From the NCBI GenBank assembly GCA_035306065.1, contig DATGOL010000075.1:1-27716 (forward strand): a DNA stretch of 27,716 bases, in the 5' to 3' direction. The notes under the pieces were generated by a model, which made no database searches, had not been told where the DNA came from, and worked only from the letters and a program-made list of their open reading frames with translations. Position 1 is the stretch's first letter, and each line of letters begins with the position of its first letter. This document shows positions 8,003-16,961 of this stretch, piece by piece. The translations under genes were made by a program, and so were the position numbers. The DNA comes from JBBQHX01 sp035306065. Lineage in GTDB: Bacteria; Gemmatimonadota; Gemmatimonadetes; Gemmatimonadales; Gemmatimonadaceae.

Positions 8003-9337
8003 CTACCGGAACATGCCGGGCGGCATTCCGGGTGGCATCCTCATCCCGCCGCCCGCAGCCTTCTTCATCATCTTCTGCATTCCCTTGAACTGATCCAGGA
8101 GACGATTCACTTCCTGCACCGGCCGGCCACTGCCCTTCGCAATCCGAAGGCGCCGCGCACCGTTGATGATACCCGGCGTCTTCCGCTCGGAGGGCGTCAT
8201 CGAGAGGATGATTGCCTCCACATGGCGCATCCGCTTCGGATCCAGGTTGGCCTGCTTCAGCATCTTCGAGTTCACGCCGGGCAGCAGCTTAAGCAGCCCT
8301 TCCAGCGGACCAAGCTTGGACATCTGCTTCATTGCGGTGAGGAAGTCTTCGAGGTCCATGCCCTCCTTCCTCACCTTCTTCTCCAGCCGCTTCGTCTCCG
8401 TCTCGTCGAAGGCTGACTGAGCCTTCTCAACGAGCGAGAGCACGTCGCCCTGCTGGAGAATGCGCCCCGCCATCCGCTCAGGATGGAAATCCTCAAGCGC
8501 GTCGAGCTTTTCGCCAACACCAATGAACTTGATGGGCTTCTTCGTCACGCCGTAGATGGAGAGCGCGGCCCCTCCGCGGGCGTCACCGTCCATCTTCGTG
8601 AGCACGACTCCCGTCACGCCCAATGCATCATCGAATCCCTGCGCGATACGAACGGCGTCCTGACCCGTCATACCATCAGCGACGAGGAGAATTTCATCGG
8701 GGCGCACCTCCTTCTTCAGGTGGCGCAACTCCTCCATCATCTCGTCGTCTATCTGAAGGCGACCGGCCGTATCGATGATCACCACGCGCTCGCGAGCGCG
8801 ACGAGCCTCCTCGATACCGTCTTTCGCGATGCGGACCACGTCTGCGGTGCTTCTGTCAGCGTGAACCGGAATTTCGAGCTGGCGGCCGAGGGTCTCCAGC
8901 TGATCGATAGCAGCAGGGCGGTATACATCTGCCGCCACCAGACGCGTAGCACGTCCTTCGGCCTTCAGCTTGCGAGCCAGCTTGCCTGCCGTTGTCGTTT
9001 TTCCGGATCCCTGCAGCCCTACCATCATCACGATGGTGGGGGGCACTGAATTGACCCTGAGCCCCTCACGACGCTCGCCGAGCATCGCGGTAAGCTCATC
9101 ATGGACTATCTTGACCAGTTGCTGGGCCGGAGAGACAGTTCGGAGCGTGGCAATGCCCACCGCCCGCTTCTCCACCCGCTCCAGAAACTCCCGGGTAAGC
9201 TGGAAATTGACATCGGCCTCGAGGAGCACGCGCCGAACCTCGCGCAGGCCCTCCTTGATATCCGATTCCGACAGGACCCCACGTCCGCGAAGTTTCGCAA
9301 ACGTGGCTTCCAGTTTCTCTGAGAGCTCGTCAAACAT
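8003..9337 (-). CDS. ffh: Signal recognition particle GTPase Ffh (SRP54)
   Basis: 444 residues. It has the helical N domain, then the G domain with the P-loop GLQGSGKTTTAGKLA, DTAGRLQIDDEMM and TKMDGDARGG, and a methionine-rich M domain from about residue 300 (LTAMKQMSKLGPLEGLLKLLPG; tail GGGMRMPPGMPPGMFR). It binds 4.5S RNA and signal sequences and delivers ribosomes to the SecYEG translocon through FtsY. It stands upstream of rpsP, a widely conserved order, and is divergent from lon with only 51 bp between the start codons. Confidence 0.97.
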   Translation of the reverse strand: MFDELSEKLEATFAKLRGRGVLSESDIKEGLREVRRVLLEADVNFQLTREFLERVEKRAVGIATLRTVSPAQQLVKIVHDELTAMLGERREGLRVNSVPPTIVMMVGLQGSGKTTTAGKLARKLKAEGRATRLVAADVYRPAAIDQLETLGRQLEIPVHADRSTADVVRIAKDGIEEARRARERVVIIDTAGRLQIDDEMMEELRHLKKEVRPDEILLVADGMTGQDAVRIAQGFDDALGVTGVVLTKMDGDARGGAALSIYGVTKKPIKFIGVGEKLDALEDFHPERMAGRILQQGDVLSLVEKAQSAFDETETKRLEKKVRKEGMDLEDFLTAMKQMSKLGPLEGLLKLLPGVNSKMLKQANLDPKRMRHVEAIILSMTPSERKTPGIINGARRLRIAKGSGRPVQEVNRLLDQFKGMQKMMKKAAGGGMRMPPGMPPGMFR

Positions 9338-9388
9338 AGCCTTGAAACGTAGACCCCACGCCCGTCCGAATCAACCGAGCCTGAATTG

Positions 9389-11860
9389 ATGACTCGAGCG
9401 CAACGCAAGGATGAAATCCTCCGGTCGGAGCTCCCGCCGGTTCTGCCACTAATGGCCCTCCGATCCACGATCGTGTACCCGCTGGGAACGATCGCGGTTC
9501 AGATGGGAGCCCCCGAGAACCTCACCCTGCTTCGGTCATTCGACGATGGCGGCCTTACCGTAGCTCTCGTCGTTGCTGGGGGAGACCTCGACGATCCCCT
9601 CGACTACTCCAAGTTCGAGGGCAAGATCGGAGTTGCCGCCCGCGTGCATGAGCGCATCAACCTGCCCGGCGACACCATCCAGATCACTCTCCAGGGGCTG
9701 CGGCGTATTCGGATCGGCTCGATCGTGGAGGATGATCCGTTCGCGACGTGCAACGTGGATGCCGTACGGGAAGTGCAGCCGGATGAGGAAGACGATCTCG
9801 AAGACCTGATCGAGCGCACGGTGTCCGCCGCGGAAACGCTCGCACAGATGATAGATCGCATTCCCGACGAGATTCCGCAGATCCTGCGCATGAACGTGGC
9901 CGACCCGGGTCGTTTTGCAGACCTCGCCGCCACCAACATGAACTTCCGCATCGCGGACAAGGACGAAGTGCTGCAGCGCCTGGATATCAACCAGCGCATT
10001 CGCTTCGTGCTGTCCCGCCTGGAACGCGAAGTGGCGCGCGCGCAGGTAATGGAAGACGTAAAGAAGCAGACAGAGGTGAAGATCGAGCAGCATCAGCGAG
10101 AGTTCTATCTTCGCCAGCAGCTTCGCGCCATCCAGGCCGAGCTGGGCGAGGGAGACCCGAGCGAGAAGGACGCGCACGACCTGCTCAGGCGCATGGAAGA
10201 GGCAAAGCTCCCCGAGAAGGTGGAGCAGGAGGCGCGACGAGAGATCGATCGCATGCGCATGCTCTCGCCGGCTTCCAGCGAATACCACGTGATTCGCACC
10301 TACCTCGACTGGATCCTGTCGCTGCCGTGGAACCAGCGATCGGGAGATGAGGACATCGAGCTGGCGCGCGTGGAGAACGCGCTCGACGAGCGCCACTACG
10401 GCCTGGACAAGGCCAAGGAGCGCATCATCGAGTACCTGGCCGTGCGAAAGCTGCGCGGCGGCGACCCGCTCGGCCCGATTCTCTGCTTCGTTGGGCCGCC
10501 GGGAACGGGAAAGACCTCGCTCGGTGAGGCAATCGCCACGAGCATCGGGAGGGACTTCTACCGGATCTCGGTAGGCGGTGTGCGCGACGAAGCGGAAGTT
10601 CGCGGACACCGGCGCACGTACGTGGGCGCCATGCCCGGGCTCATACTGCAGGCACTGCGACGCGTGCAGACGCGCGATCCCGTGCTCATGATCGACGAGA
10701 TCGACAAGATGTCCAGCGGCGGGCCGTCAGGCGATCCAACTGCCGCAATGCTCGAGGTGCTCGATCCATCGCAGAACAAGACGTTCGTGGATCACTACCT
10801 CAACCTTCCGTTCGACCTGTCGTCCATCCTGTTCATTGCGACCGCGAACAACCTGTTCGACATTCCCGCGCCGCTGCGCGACAGGATGGAAGTGATTCGC
10901 ATTGCAGGCTACACGATCGAGGAGAAGGTTGAGATTGCGTGGCGCTACATGATTCCGAGGCTGCTCGAGGAACACGGCATAACAGACCTGGACCTCCAGT
11001 TCACGGATGAAGTACTGGGCTTCGTGTCCAACCGCTACTCGCGTGAGGCAGGGCTTCGCAACTTCGAGCGAAATCTTTCCGCGATCATGCGCAAGCGTGC
11101 ACGAAAGAAGGCCGAGGGAGAGGAAGGTGCGTGGCTCGTGGACCTCGCCCTGGTTGAAGAGATACTGGGTGTTCCGCGCTATGCCGTGGAGGAGGCGGAG
11201 CTCGAGCCGGAAGTTGGTGCCGTCACCGGGCTCGCGTGGACATCAACGGGCGGCGACCTGCTCGTGATAGAAGCACTGCGCATGAGCGGAACCGGGCGTC
11301 TCACCGTTACCGGACAGCTCGGCGAAGTGATGCGTGAATCCGTGGACGCCGCTTCCTCGTACGTACGCTCACGTTCCGATACGCTCGAGATTCCGGAGTC
11401 GGATTTCAGGGAAACGGATATTCACGTGCACTTTCCCGCCGGTGCAATTCCGAAGGACGGGCCAAGTGCAGGCATCGCAGTGACGCTTGCGATTGCGAGC
11501 GTTTTGAGCAGGCGTCCGGTGCGTCGCGATCTGGCCATGACCGGCGAGGTAACACTCAGGGGTCGCGTGCTGGAAATTGGTGGTGTGAAGGAAAAGGTGC
11601 TGGCAGCCTATCGCGCGGGTTTGCGCGAGGTGATACTGCCCAAGTCGAACGAGAAGGACCTGCGTGACGTGCCTGACGAAGTGAAGTCGCACATGGCCTT
11701 CACGTTCGTAAGCACCATGGATGAAGTGCTGCGCCTCGCACTCCTCCCTGTACCGGATCCTGCCCCGGCAGATCTTCCGCCGGTGGGAGCGAGTGAGGGT
11801 GAAGGACGCGCGAAACGCGCACAGGAGGAGACCACGCTTCCGGCGGACGTCGCGCGATAG
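9389..11860 (+). CDS. lon: ATP-dependent protease Lon
   Basis: About 823 residues. It has an N-terminal substrate-recognition (LON) domain (LPLMALRSTIVYPLG), a helical region, an AAA+ domain with Walker A GPPGTGKTS and Walker B VLMIDEIDKMS, and a C-terminal S16 protease domain. The catalytic serine is in KDGPSAGIA (about residue 693) and the lysine in GVKEKVLAA (about 736). Their 43-residue spacing equals that of E. coli Lon. It degrades damaged and regulatory proteins in the cytoplasm. A TTG at 9386 precedes the ATG at 9389; the ATG is preferred. The C-terminus carries a Pro-rich tail of about 40 residues. Confidence 0.97.
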   Translation: MTRAQRKDEILRSELPPVLPLMALRSTIVYPLGTIAVQMGAPENLTLLRSFDDGGLTVALVVAGGDLDDPLDYSKFEGKIGVAARVHERINLPGDTIQITLQGLRRIRIGSIVEDDPFATCNVDAVREVQPDEEDDLEDLIERTVSAAETLAQMIDRIPDEIPQILRMNVADPGRFADLAATNMNFRIADKDEVLQRLDINQRIRFVLSRLEREVARAQVMEDVKKQTEVKIEQHQREFYLRQQLRAIQAELGEGDPSEKDAHDLLRRMEEAKLPEKVEQEARREIDRMRMLSPASSEYHVIRTYLDWILSLPWNQRSGDEDIELARVENALDERHYGLDKAKERIIEYLAVRKLRGGDPLGPILCFVGPPGTGKTSLGEAIATSIGRDFYRISVGGVRDEAEVRGHRRTYVGAMPGLILQALRRVQTRDPVLMIDEIDKMSSGGPSGDPTAAMLEVLDPSQNKTFVDHYLNLPFDLSSILFIATANNLFDIPAPLRDRMEVIRIAGYTIEEKVEIAWRYMIPRLLEEHGITDLDLQFTDEVLGFVSNRYSREAGLRNFERNLSAIMRKRARKKAEGEEGAWLVDLALVEEILGVPRYAVEEAELEPEVGAVTGLAWTSTGGDLLVIEALRMSGTGRLTVTGQLGEVMRESVDAASSYVRSRSDTLEIPESDFRETDIHVHFPAGAIPKDGPSAGIAVTLAIASVLSRRPVRRDLAMTGEVTLRGRVLEIGGVKEKVLAAYRAGLREVILPKSNEKDLRDVPDEVKSHMAFTFVSTMDEVLRLALLPVPDPAPADLPPVGASEGEGRAKRAQEETTLPADVAR

Positions 11861-11872
11861 TTGCTTTAGGAT

Positions 11873-11899
11873 GCGGGAGCCGCAGTTCGCGGCTCCCGC
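11873..11899 (+). terminator. GC-rich hairpin after lon
   Basis: Perfect 11-bp arms (11873-11883 and 11889-11899) around a 5-nt loop, 12 bp after the lon stop codon. No T-run follows, so termination may be weak or may depend on other factors. It also sits just upstream of the DUF445 gene, and readthrough into that gene is possible. Confidence 0.55.
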
Positions 11900-11946
11900 A
11901 ACGCGGCCAACCCGGGCCGTTGCGCATCGTACCCGCTCGCAGCCAC

Positions 11947-13506
11947 GTGCTAGCTGACTCCATCTGGACCCAGTTACTGGTGAACATTCTCGCCGGCGCT
12001 GTCGCCGGCGGTATTACCAACGCCGTGGCCGTGTGGATGCTGTTCCATCCGTACGAGCCGCGCGCCGGGCTGCACGGCGCGATTCCGAAGAACAAGGCGC
12101 GGCTGGCCCGCTCCATAGGCCGCACCGTCGGTGAACGTCTACTCACCCCGGCAGACGTAACCGCGGAACTCTCGCGTTCCGGATTTCGCGAAGGCTTCGA
12201 TGCGAAGATCGAGGAGGTAATCCATGACCTCCTGAACATCGAGCGCGGCTCCATTCGCGAATTGCTTCCACCAGCGGTTGCGACCGAAGTCGAGCGCGCA
12301 CTCGCGGGAGTGGCAGATTCTGCGAGCATATCCTTCTCCAACTTTGTCGAAGGAGAGGAGTTCGAAGCACTCACGCGCAGGTTCGTAGCACGCGCAAGAA
12401 GCGAAATAGCCGAGCGTCCGGTGGCGGAGCTTCTGACGGCGGAGCGTCGAGACCGCCTGACGCAGCGTGCGGCCGAGTGGGCAACGGAACTTGCAGAGTC
12501 TCCCGAGCTGGAGCGCGGCATTCGCGAATACCTGGACCGGAACCTCGGCAGGCTCCTGGCGTCCGAGGCGCCGCTGCTCGAGCAGGTACCTGCGCCGCTG
12601 GTGGAGACGCTCGAGCAGGCCATTGACGCATACCTGCCGCTGGCCGTTGCAAGGCTGGGAGAGTTCCTGGCTCAACCAACCGCACGCGAGCGGCTGCGCG
12701 CGGCACTGCACGACATTTTCCGGCAGTTCGTGAGCGATCTCCGCTTTCACGAACGTATCATTGCAAAGCTGGTGGTTACGGAGCGCACCTTCGACGCGGC
12801 GCTGGCTTCGATAGAGCGCGATGGCGTGGAACAACTTGCTTCGCTGCTGGAAGATCCGGTGGTTCGCGAGGAGATCTCGCGCACCATTCACTCCGCTGTA
12901 ATCGCGTACCTCCGCAAGCCGATCGCCGAAATAGCCGGCACCCCGGACAACCCTGAGCGTGCCGCGATGATGGTGAATGCGGCCGGTGACTACCTCGTGC
13001 GGATTGCGCGAAGCGAGCGTACGCGCGAGTTCCTCGTGGGTAAGCTGAACGAAGTGCTGTTGCGAACGGAGGGTCGTACCTGGGGAGAGCTGCTGCAGTC
13101 GCTGCCTGACGACCTTGTGGTCGGCTGGATTCACGACGCTGCGCGTGCCCCGCGTACCGCGCAGCTCGTGGCAGATACCACGCGCGGTGCCCTGAGGAGC
13201 GCGATGGATCGCCCCATCGGGCGCCCCGGAAGGTGGCTGCCGGAAGACACGTCCGCGCGCCTCACGACAACCGTTGCCCCCGCCCTCTGGGACTGGCTGC
13301 ATGCGCAGGTGCCCGCGCTCGTACAGCGCATGGACATCGAGCACATGGTGGAACGCAAGGTGCTCGGATTCAGCACGCAGCGAATCGAGGAGATCATTCG
13401 CAGCGTGACCCAGAAGGAACTGAACCTGATCGTGAACCTTGGCTACGTGCTGGGCGCGGTGATCGGTATCATGACGTTCGGCATCGCCCAGCTCTTCGGC
13501 CGATAG
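11947..13506 (+). CDS. DUF445 family membrane protein
   Basis: About 519 residues. An N-terminal hydrophobic helix contains AGAVAGGITNAVAVWMLF followed by HPYEPR, close to the N-terminal motif of DUF445 proteins. A long, charged, mostly helical middle region follows, and there is a C-terminal membrane helix (LGYVLGAVIGIMTFGIAQLF). Both ends are thus probably in the inner membrane. The function of this family is not established. The GTG at 11947 is favoured because the membrane helix then begins near residue 9; a TTG at 11920 is the alternative, and neither has a good ribosome-binding site. Confidence 0.8.
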   Translation: MLADSIWTQLLVNILAGAVAGGITNAVAVWMLFHPYEPRAGLHGAIPKNKARLARSIGRTVGERLLTPADVTAELSRSGFREGFDAKIEEVIHDLLNIERGSIRELLPPAVATEVERALAGVADSASISFSNFVEGEEFEALTRRFVARARSEIAERPVAELLTAERRDRLTQRAAEWATELAESPELERGIREYLDRNLGRLLASEAPLLEQVPAPLVETLEQAIDAYLPLAVARLGEFLAQPTARERLRAALHDIFRQFVSDLRFHERIIAKLVVTERTFDAALASIERDGVEQLASLLEDPVVREEISRTIHSAVIAYLRKPIAEIAGTPDNPERAAMMVNAAGDYLVRIARSERTREFLVGKLNEVLLRTEGRTWGELLQSLPDDLVVGWIHDAARAPRTAQLVADTTRGALRSAMDRPIGRPGRWLPEDTSARLTTTVAPALWDWLHAQVPALVQRMDIEHMVERKVLGFSTQRIEEIIRSVTQKELNLIVNLGYVLGAVIGIMTFGIAQLFGR

Positions 13507-13516
13507 CAGCCTGTCT

Positions 13517-13566
13517 GAAGCCGTACGCCCGCCAGAAGCAGCTGCTTCTGGCGGGCGTACGGCTTC
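13517..13566. terminator. 50-bp perfect palindrome, probable bidirectional terminator
   Basis: The 25-base arms (13517-13541 and 13542-13566) are exact reverse complements with no unpaired centre. It sits between two convergent genes, 10 bp after the DUF445 stop and 21 bp beyond the stop of the opposing peptidase gene. That position suggests a shared terminator. There is no T-tract on either side. Confidence 0.65.
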
Positions 13567-13587
13567 CTGGTGCAACTGCGTGATCGG

Positions 13588-14856
13588 CTACAGCTCCTCG
13601 AGCCTCAACGACTGCGGCGATACAAGTTCTCCTCGCTCACCAGCCGGAACGTCCTGCATTATCACCATCGGGCGGCCATCCACTTCCACTCGCGTGACAG
13701 TCACACGACGCCCGGCACGCACGAACGTACTGCGCTCGCCGGCAGGCAGCTTGCTCTCGCCATACCGCCTGGCAATTGCATCGGCCACCAACTCGGCCCA
13801 TTCGTCGGCATCGGCCTCGGTGTCCCATACGCTCGCCCAGAACAGTGCTTCCGAGTTGCCGCGGCGGTAGACGCGAAACCTGTCGCCATCCCATCCGGCC
13901 GCACCTCGTACCGCTGCGTTCTGATCACCGAGAAGTACGAAGAGCAGCACACGCATCTCGAATTCGCCGAGCCCGTTCTCGAACATCAGGTTCTCACTCG
14001 CGCCTGCGTTCGGGAACACGATGCGCGTGGGTGCGTCAGTGGAATCACCGTACGCATCATGGTGCATAACCTGCTCGGTTGACCTTGGCAGCTGCTCGAA
14101 GGCGGCCGGACCGGTAGCGAAGTCACGCCGCCTCACGAACTCCGCACCGCTGAGGTACGGGAAGATCAGGGTTTCCTGCATGATCATCGGGGCGGAGGCG
14201 AACAGCGGCATGGTTCCGCGGTTATCACGAATGCTCTGCCTCACGCGCTCCCACCCGCCAGGCAGGCGGGACGCCAGCGACCCGCCGTCCACGGTGGCCT
14301 CGATCTGCTTGTACATCGCCTGACCTTCGATCACTGCCTGGATCGCCAGTGCCCGATCGTTGTCGTCGCGAACGCTTTCCTGGATGGAATCGAGCGGCGC
14401 ATACTGATCCTGCAGCGCGTGAATGAGTTCGTGCGCGATGATCGCCGAACGCTGCACCTCGGGAGCTTCCTCCACCACGTAAAGAACGTCGGTTTTCGGA
14501 TCGTAGAAGCCGACTATCTGCTCGGTGAGCAGCTCCATGTACAGCGCGCGCAGGTCCAGCGAATCCGCCACCAGCCCAAGCCGCTTGTAGGTGGTTTCAA
14601 CACCCTCGATCTGCTCCTCCGGAAGGTCTTCGGCGAAACGTCGTTCCAGGAACTCGCGAACCTGCTCTCTCGTTCGTGTCTCGAGTTGCGGCGGGCGTTT
14701 GAAAGGAACTCCCATCGCACGCTCGATTCGCGGTACGGCTGCATTCACCTCTGCGGCAAAGGGCCCGTCGTAGTCGCCTGAGCTGCCCCTGCACGATACC
14801 GTCGCCAGGATTCCGGCTGCTGCAACCAGCGCAAGGCGCACCCTCAGTCCACCCAT
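13588..14856 (-). CDS. HExxH zinc metallopeptidase-like lipoprotein
   Basis: 422 residues. The signal peptide ends in a lipobox-like ATVSC with the cysteine at 22, so it is probably exported and lipidated. The motif AHELIHALQDQ (His142, Glu143, His146) is a zinc-peptidase HExxH, and VIEGQAMY (Glu177) is a plausible third ligand in the gluzincin style. The substrate is unknown. The C-terminal 100 residues contain an alpha/beta segment that I cannot assign. Its ATG overlaps the last 13 bases of the Clp-like gene upstream, so the two are probably co-translated. Confidence 0.8.
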   Translation of the reverse strand: MGGLRVRLALVAAAGILATVSCRGSSGDYDGPFAAEVNAAVPRIERAMGVPFKRPPQLETRTREQVREFLERRFAEDLPEEQIEGVETTYKRLGLVADSLDLRALYMELLTEQIVGFYDPKTDVLYVVEEAPEVQRSAIIAHELIHALQDQYAPLDSIQESVRDDNDRALAIQAVIEGQAMYKQIEATVDGGSLASRLPGGWERVRQSIRDNRGTMPLFASAPMIMQETLIFPYLSGAEFVRRRDFATGPAAFEQLPRSTEQVMHHDAYGDSTDAPTRIVFPNAGASENLMFENGLGEFEMRVLLFVLLGDQNAAVRGAAGWDGDRFRVYRRGNSEALFWASVWDTEADADEWAELVADAIARRYGESKLPAGERSTFVRAGRRVTVTRVEVDGRPMVIMQDVPAGERGELVSPQSLRLEEL

Positions 14857-16103
14857 GATATCTGCTTTCCCGTTATCTGTGTCATCACGCGCGCAACATC
14901 GTGTCCGCGCACCACCACCCCTTCCTGAGTGAGCCGGTCGCGCAGCTCGGCCTCAACGCTGGCAAGCGTCCGCCTCACCGGCGGCTCTTGCCCGCTGGCT
15001 CTCACGTCAGGCGCCGCGGAACTGCTGTCGCCTGAATCCTTTGAGGAATCATCACGCTGTGCATCCGGCGAATCATCTTGCGGAGCATCAGCAACGTCAC
15101 GCTGCATTTCGAACAGCGAGCCGAGTTCTGCGCCAATCCGCTCCAGTGCCGCGAATCCGTCACGCGCGAACTCCGGGAGTTCGAACTGGATGTCGGGCCC
15201 CAGGTCTATCATGTGCCGGTCGCCAGGATCCACACTGCTCGCGCCCGGGTCAATCTCGCTCGCGGGCGGCGGCGGCGGCGGCACCGGGCCCGCCCTGAGC
15301 ATGGCCCGGCGCATTGCAGCCAGCCGCTCCGTGTCAGGCGTGAGCCTCGTGGCGCCCTGCATATGTGCACAGGCTTCGTCCAGCGCATCCAGTGCGCGAT
15401 CAGGTCTGCGCCGATCAGGCATGAAAAGATCCGTAAGCCGTACCGACGCCTGCAGGGCAGAGTCGTGGATTACCACGTCGTGGTGCCGCTCGAGCGTCTC
15501 CTGCCTCACGCGCAGGATCAGCAGAGTGTCCTCTGCACCTGGCTCGCGAACGAGCACCTGCTGGAAGCGACGCTCGAGCGCCGAGTCTCCCCGAATCCAC
15601 CTGTCGAACTCAGCTCCTGTAGTGGCACCTACCACGCGAAAATCGCCGCGGACGAGCGCGGGTTTCAGCATGTTGGCCGCGTCCATTGCAGCGCCCAGGG
15701 CAACGCCCTGCCCCATCAGGTTGTGAAGCTCGTCAATGAAGAGAATCACGTTGCGCTGGCTGGTGGTTTCGTCCACCACTCCCTGCACTCGTTCCTCATA
15801 CTGCCCTCGAAACTGCGTGCCGGCGAGCAGCGCCACGTGATCGAGGGCGAGGAGGCGCATGGACTTGAGTGCCGTTGGCACTTCGCCGGCCGCAATGCGC
15901 TGCGCGAGCGCCTCAGCAATGGCGGTCTTGCCAACGCCGGCATCTCCCACCAGCACCGGATTGTTCTTGCCGTGCCTGAGGAGGATGTCGATCACACGCG
16001 CCACTTCTGCCTCACGACCGGACACCGGATCCAGACGCCCGGCGCGCGCCTCCGCAGTCAGGTCTCGCGTGAACCGGGAAAGGGCGTTTCGAGCAACTCT
16101 CAG
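14844..16103 (-). CDS. Clp-type AAA+ ATPase with a single (D1) module
   Basis: It matches only the first ATPase module of ClpA/ClpB/ClpC: KNNPVLVGDAGVGKTAIAEAL (Walker A), VILFIDELHNLMGQG (Walker B), GATTGAEF, and the arginine-finger region ALERRFQQVLV. The ClpB middle coiled coil is absent; instead there is a Pro-run (six prolines) and an acidic Asp/Ser-rich linker. The end (HDVARVMTQITGKQISWVD) corresponds to the D1-D2 boundary, and no D2 follows. The usual start would be the GTG at 16023-16025, but homology (FTRDLTAEARAGRLDPV) continues upstream in frame. I therefore place the start at CTG 16101-16103, seven bases after a GGAG. The partner protease or substrate is unknown. Confidence 0.75.
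   Translation of the reverse strand: MRVARNALSRFTRDLTAEARAGRLDPVSGREAEVARVIDILLRHGKNNPVLVGDAGVGKTAIAEALAQRIAAGEVPTALKSMRLLALDHVALLAGTQFRGQYEERVQGVVDETTSQRNVILFIDELHNLMGQGVALGAAMDAANMLKPALVRGDFRVVGATTGAEFDRWIRGDSALERRFQQVLVREPGAEDTLLILRVRQETLERHHDVVIHDSALQASVRLTDLFMPDRRRPDRALDALDEACAHMQGATRLTPDTERLAAMRRAMLRAGPVPPPPPPASEIDPGASSVDPGDRHMIDLGPDIQFELPEFARDGFAALERIGAELGSLFEMQRDVADAPQDDSPDAQRDDSSKDSGDSSSAAPDVRASGQEPPVRRTLASVEAELRDRLTQEGVVVRGHDVARVMTQITGKQISWVD
15265..15282. repeat. (GGC)6 trinucleotide repeat
   Basis: Six GGC units on the plus strand encode a six-proline run in the Clp-like protein. It marks the beginning of the low-complexity linker and could vary in length between strains. Confidence 0.6.
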
Positions 16104-16118
16104 GCTGATACTCCGAAC

Positions 16119-16961
16119 TCAGGGGGCAAGAACAGTGGTCAGGTACCACGAAATCAGGTCGTTACCCCAAAGCAACGTGACTACGGCGGCAGGCGCAAGG
16201 AACACACCGAACGGCACCAGCGGCGGCTCGAACTCAACTCCGGCACTGCGCGCACGCTTCCACGCAATCGGATATACCACGAGCGGGAACACCACCGCTG
16301 CAATCGCGGCCGCAACGAATACGGTAAGTAGTGCGCGATGCGGACCTACGGCCGCACCCACAACCGCCATGAGCGTCACGTCACCAAAGCCCATCGCTTC
16401 CTTCTTGAGGGCAACCTCGCCAAGCCACCCGATGATGGAAACGACACCAGCGCCAACGCACGCGCCAAGCAGCGCATCGAGTGGTGAGGCAAACGGCCCG
16501 AAGTCCTGGAAGAACGGCGCAACGAACGACCCGAGCAGCAGGAAGATGAGTCCAAAAACAGTAAAGCCGTCAGGGATCACATAGTGTTTCGCATCCGTAA
16601 GCGCGATCCCGAACATCAGTGTGCCGAACACTGCAAAACGCAGTGCCGTGAATGTCGGCCCATAAAGAATCAGCGCTGCAAGCCAGCCGAGCGCCACGAC
16701 GAACTCCACGATCGGATACTCCGGCGAGATTGGCTCCGCGCACCCGCGGCACCTTCCCCGCAGTCGCAGCCAGCCGAATACCGGAACGTTGTCGTACCAC
16801 GCAATGCGCGATTCACAGTTGGGACAGCGAGACGGCGGCGACACGACGGACTGCCCGTCAGGCCACCGTGCTACGCACACGTTGAGAAACGAGCCCACAC
16901 ATGCGCCGGTGAACAGCGCAAGCGTTATCAGCAGCCACGGCTCCGCACCGAGAGCGTTCAC
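16119..16961 (-). CDS. pilD: Prepilin peptidase (type IV leader peptidase)
   Basis: 280 residues and polytopic, with about seven or eight membrane helices. Near residues 45-80 it has the four-cysteine zinc-binding loop (RCPNCESRIAWYDNVPVFGW...GRCRGC). The two catalytic aspartates lie in DAKHYVIPDG and GFGDVTLMA. It cleaves and usually N-methylates prepilins and pseudopilins of type IV pili or type II secretion. The usual GxGDxK motif has Thr in place of Lys, a common variation. The GTG start overlaps the stop of the upstream methyltransferase gene (GTGA), which indicates translational coupling. No pilin gene lies nearby. Confidence 0.92.
   Translation of the reverse strand: MNALGAEPWLLITLALFTGACVGSFLNVCVARWPDGQSVVSPPSRCPNCESRIAWYDNVPVFGWLRLRGRCRGCAEPISPEYPIVEFVVALGWLAALILYGPTFTALRFAVFGTLMFGIALTDAKHYVIPDGFTVFGLIFLLLGSFVAPFFQDFGPFASPLDALLGACVGAGVVSIIGWLGEVALKKEAMGFGDVTLMAVVGAAVGPHRALLTVFVAAAIAAVVFPLVVYPIAWKRARSAGVEFEPPLVPFGVFLAPAAVVTLLWGNDLISWYLTTVLAP

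Noticed and set aside
9536..10609. 357-codon minus-strand open frame opposite lon
   Set aside because: It lies entirely inside the well-supported lon gene and shows no family motif.
12139..13575. 478-codon minus-strand open frame opposite the DUF445 gene
   Set aside because: The plus-strand frame has clear DUF445 membrane motifs at both ends; the reverse frame is low-complexity His/Arg/Gln-rich sequence.
13588..14843. A displaced D2 module of the Clp-like ATPase downstream of its stop
   Set aside because: The region encodes an unrelated HExxH lipoprotein on the same strand, with no second Walker A in any frame that I could see.
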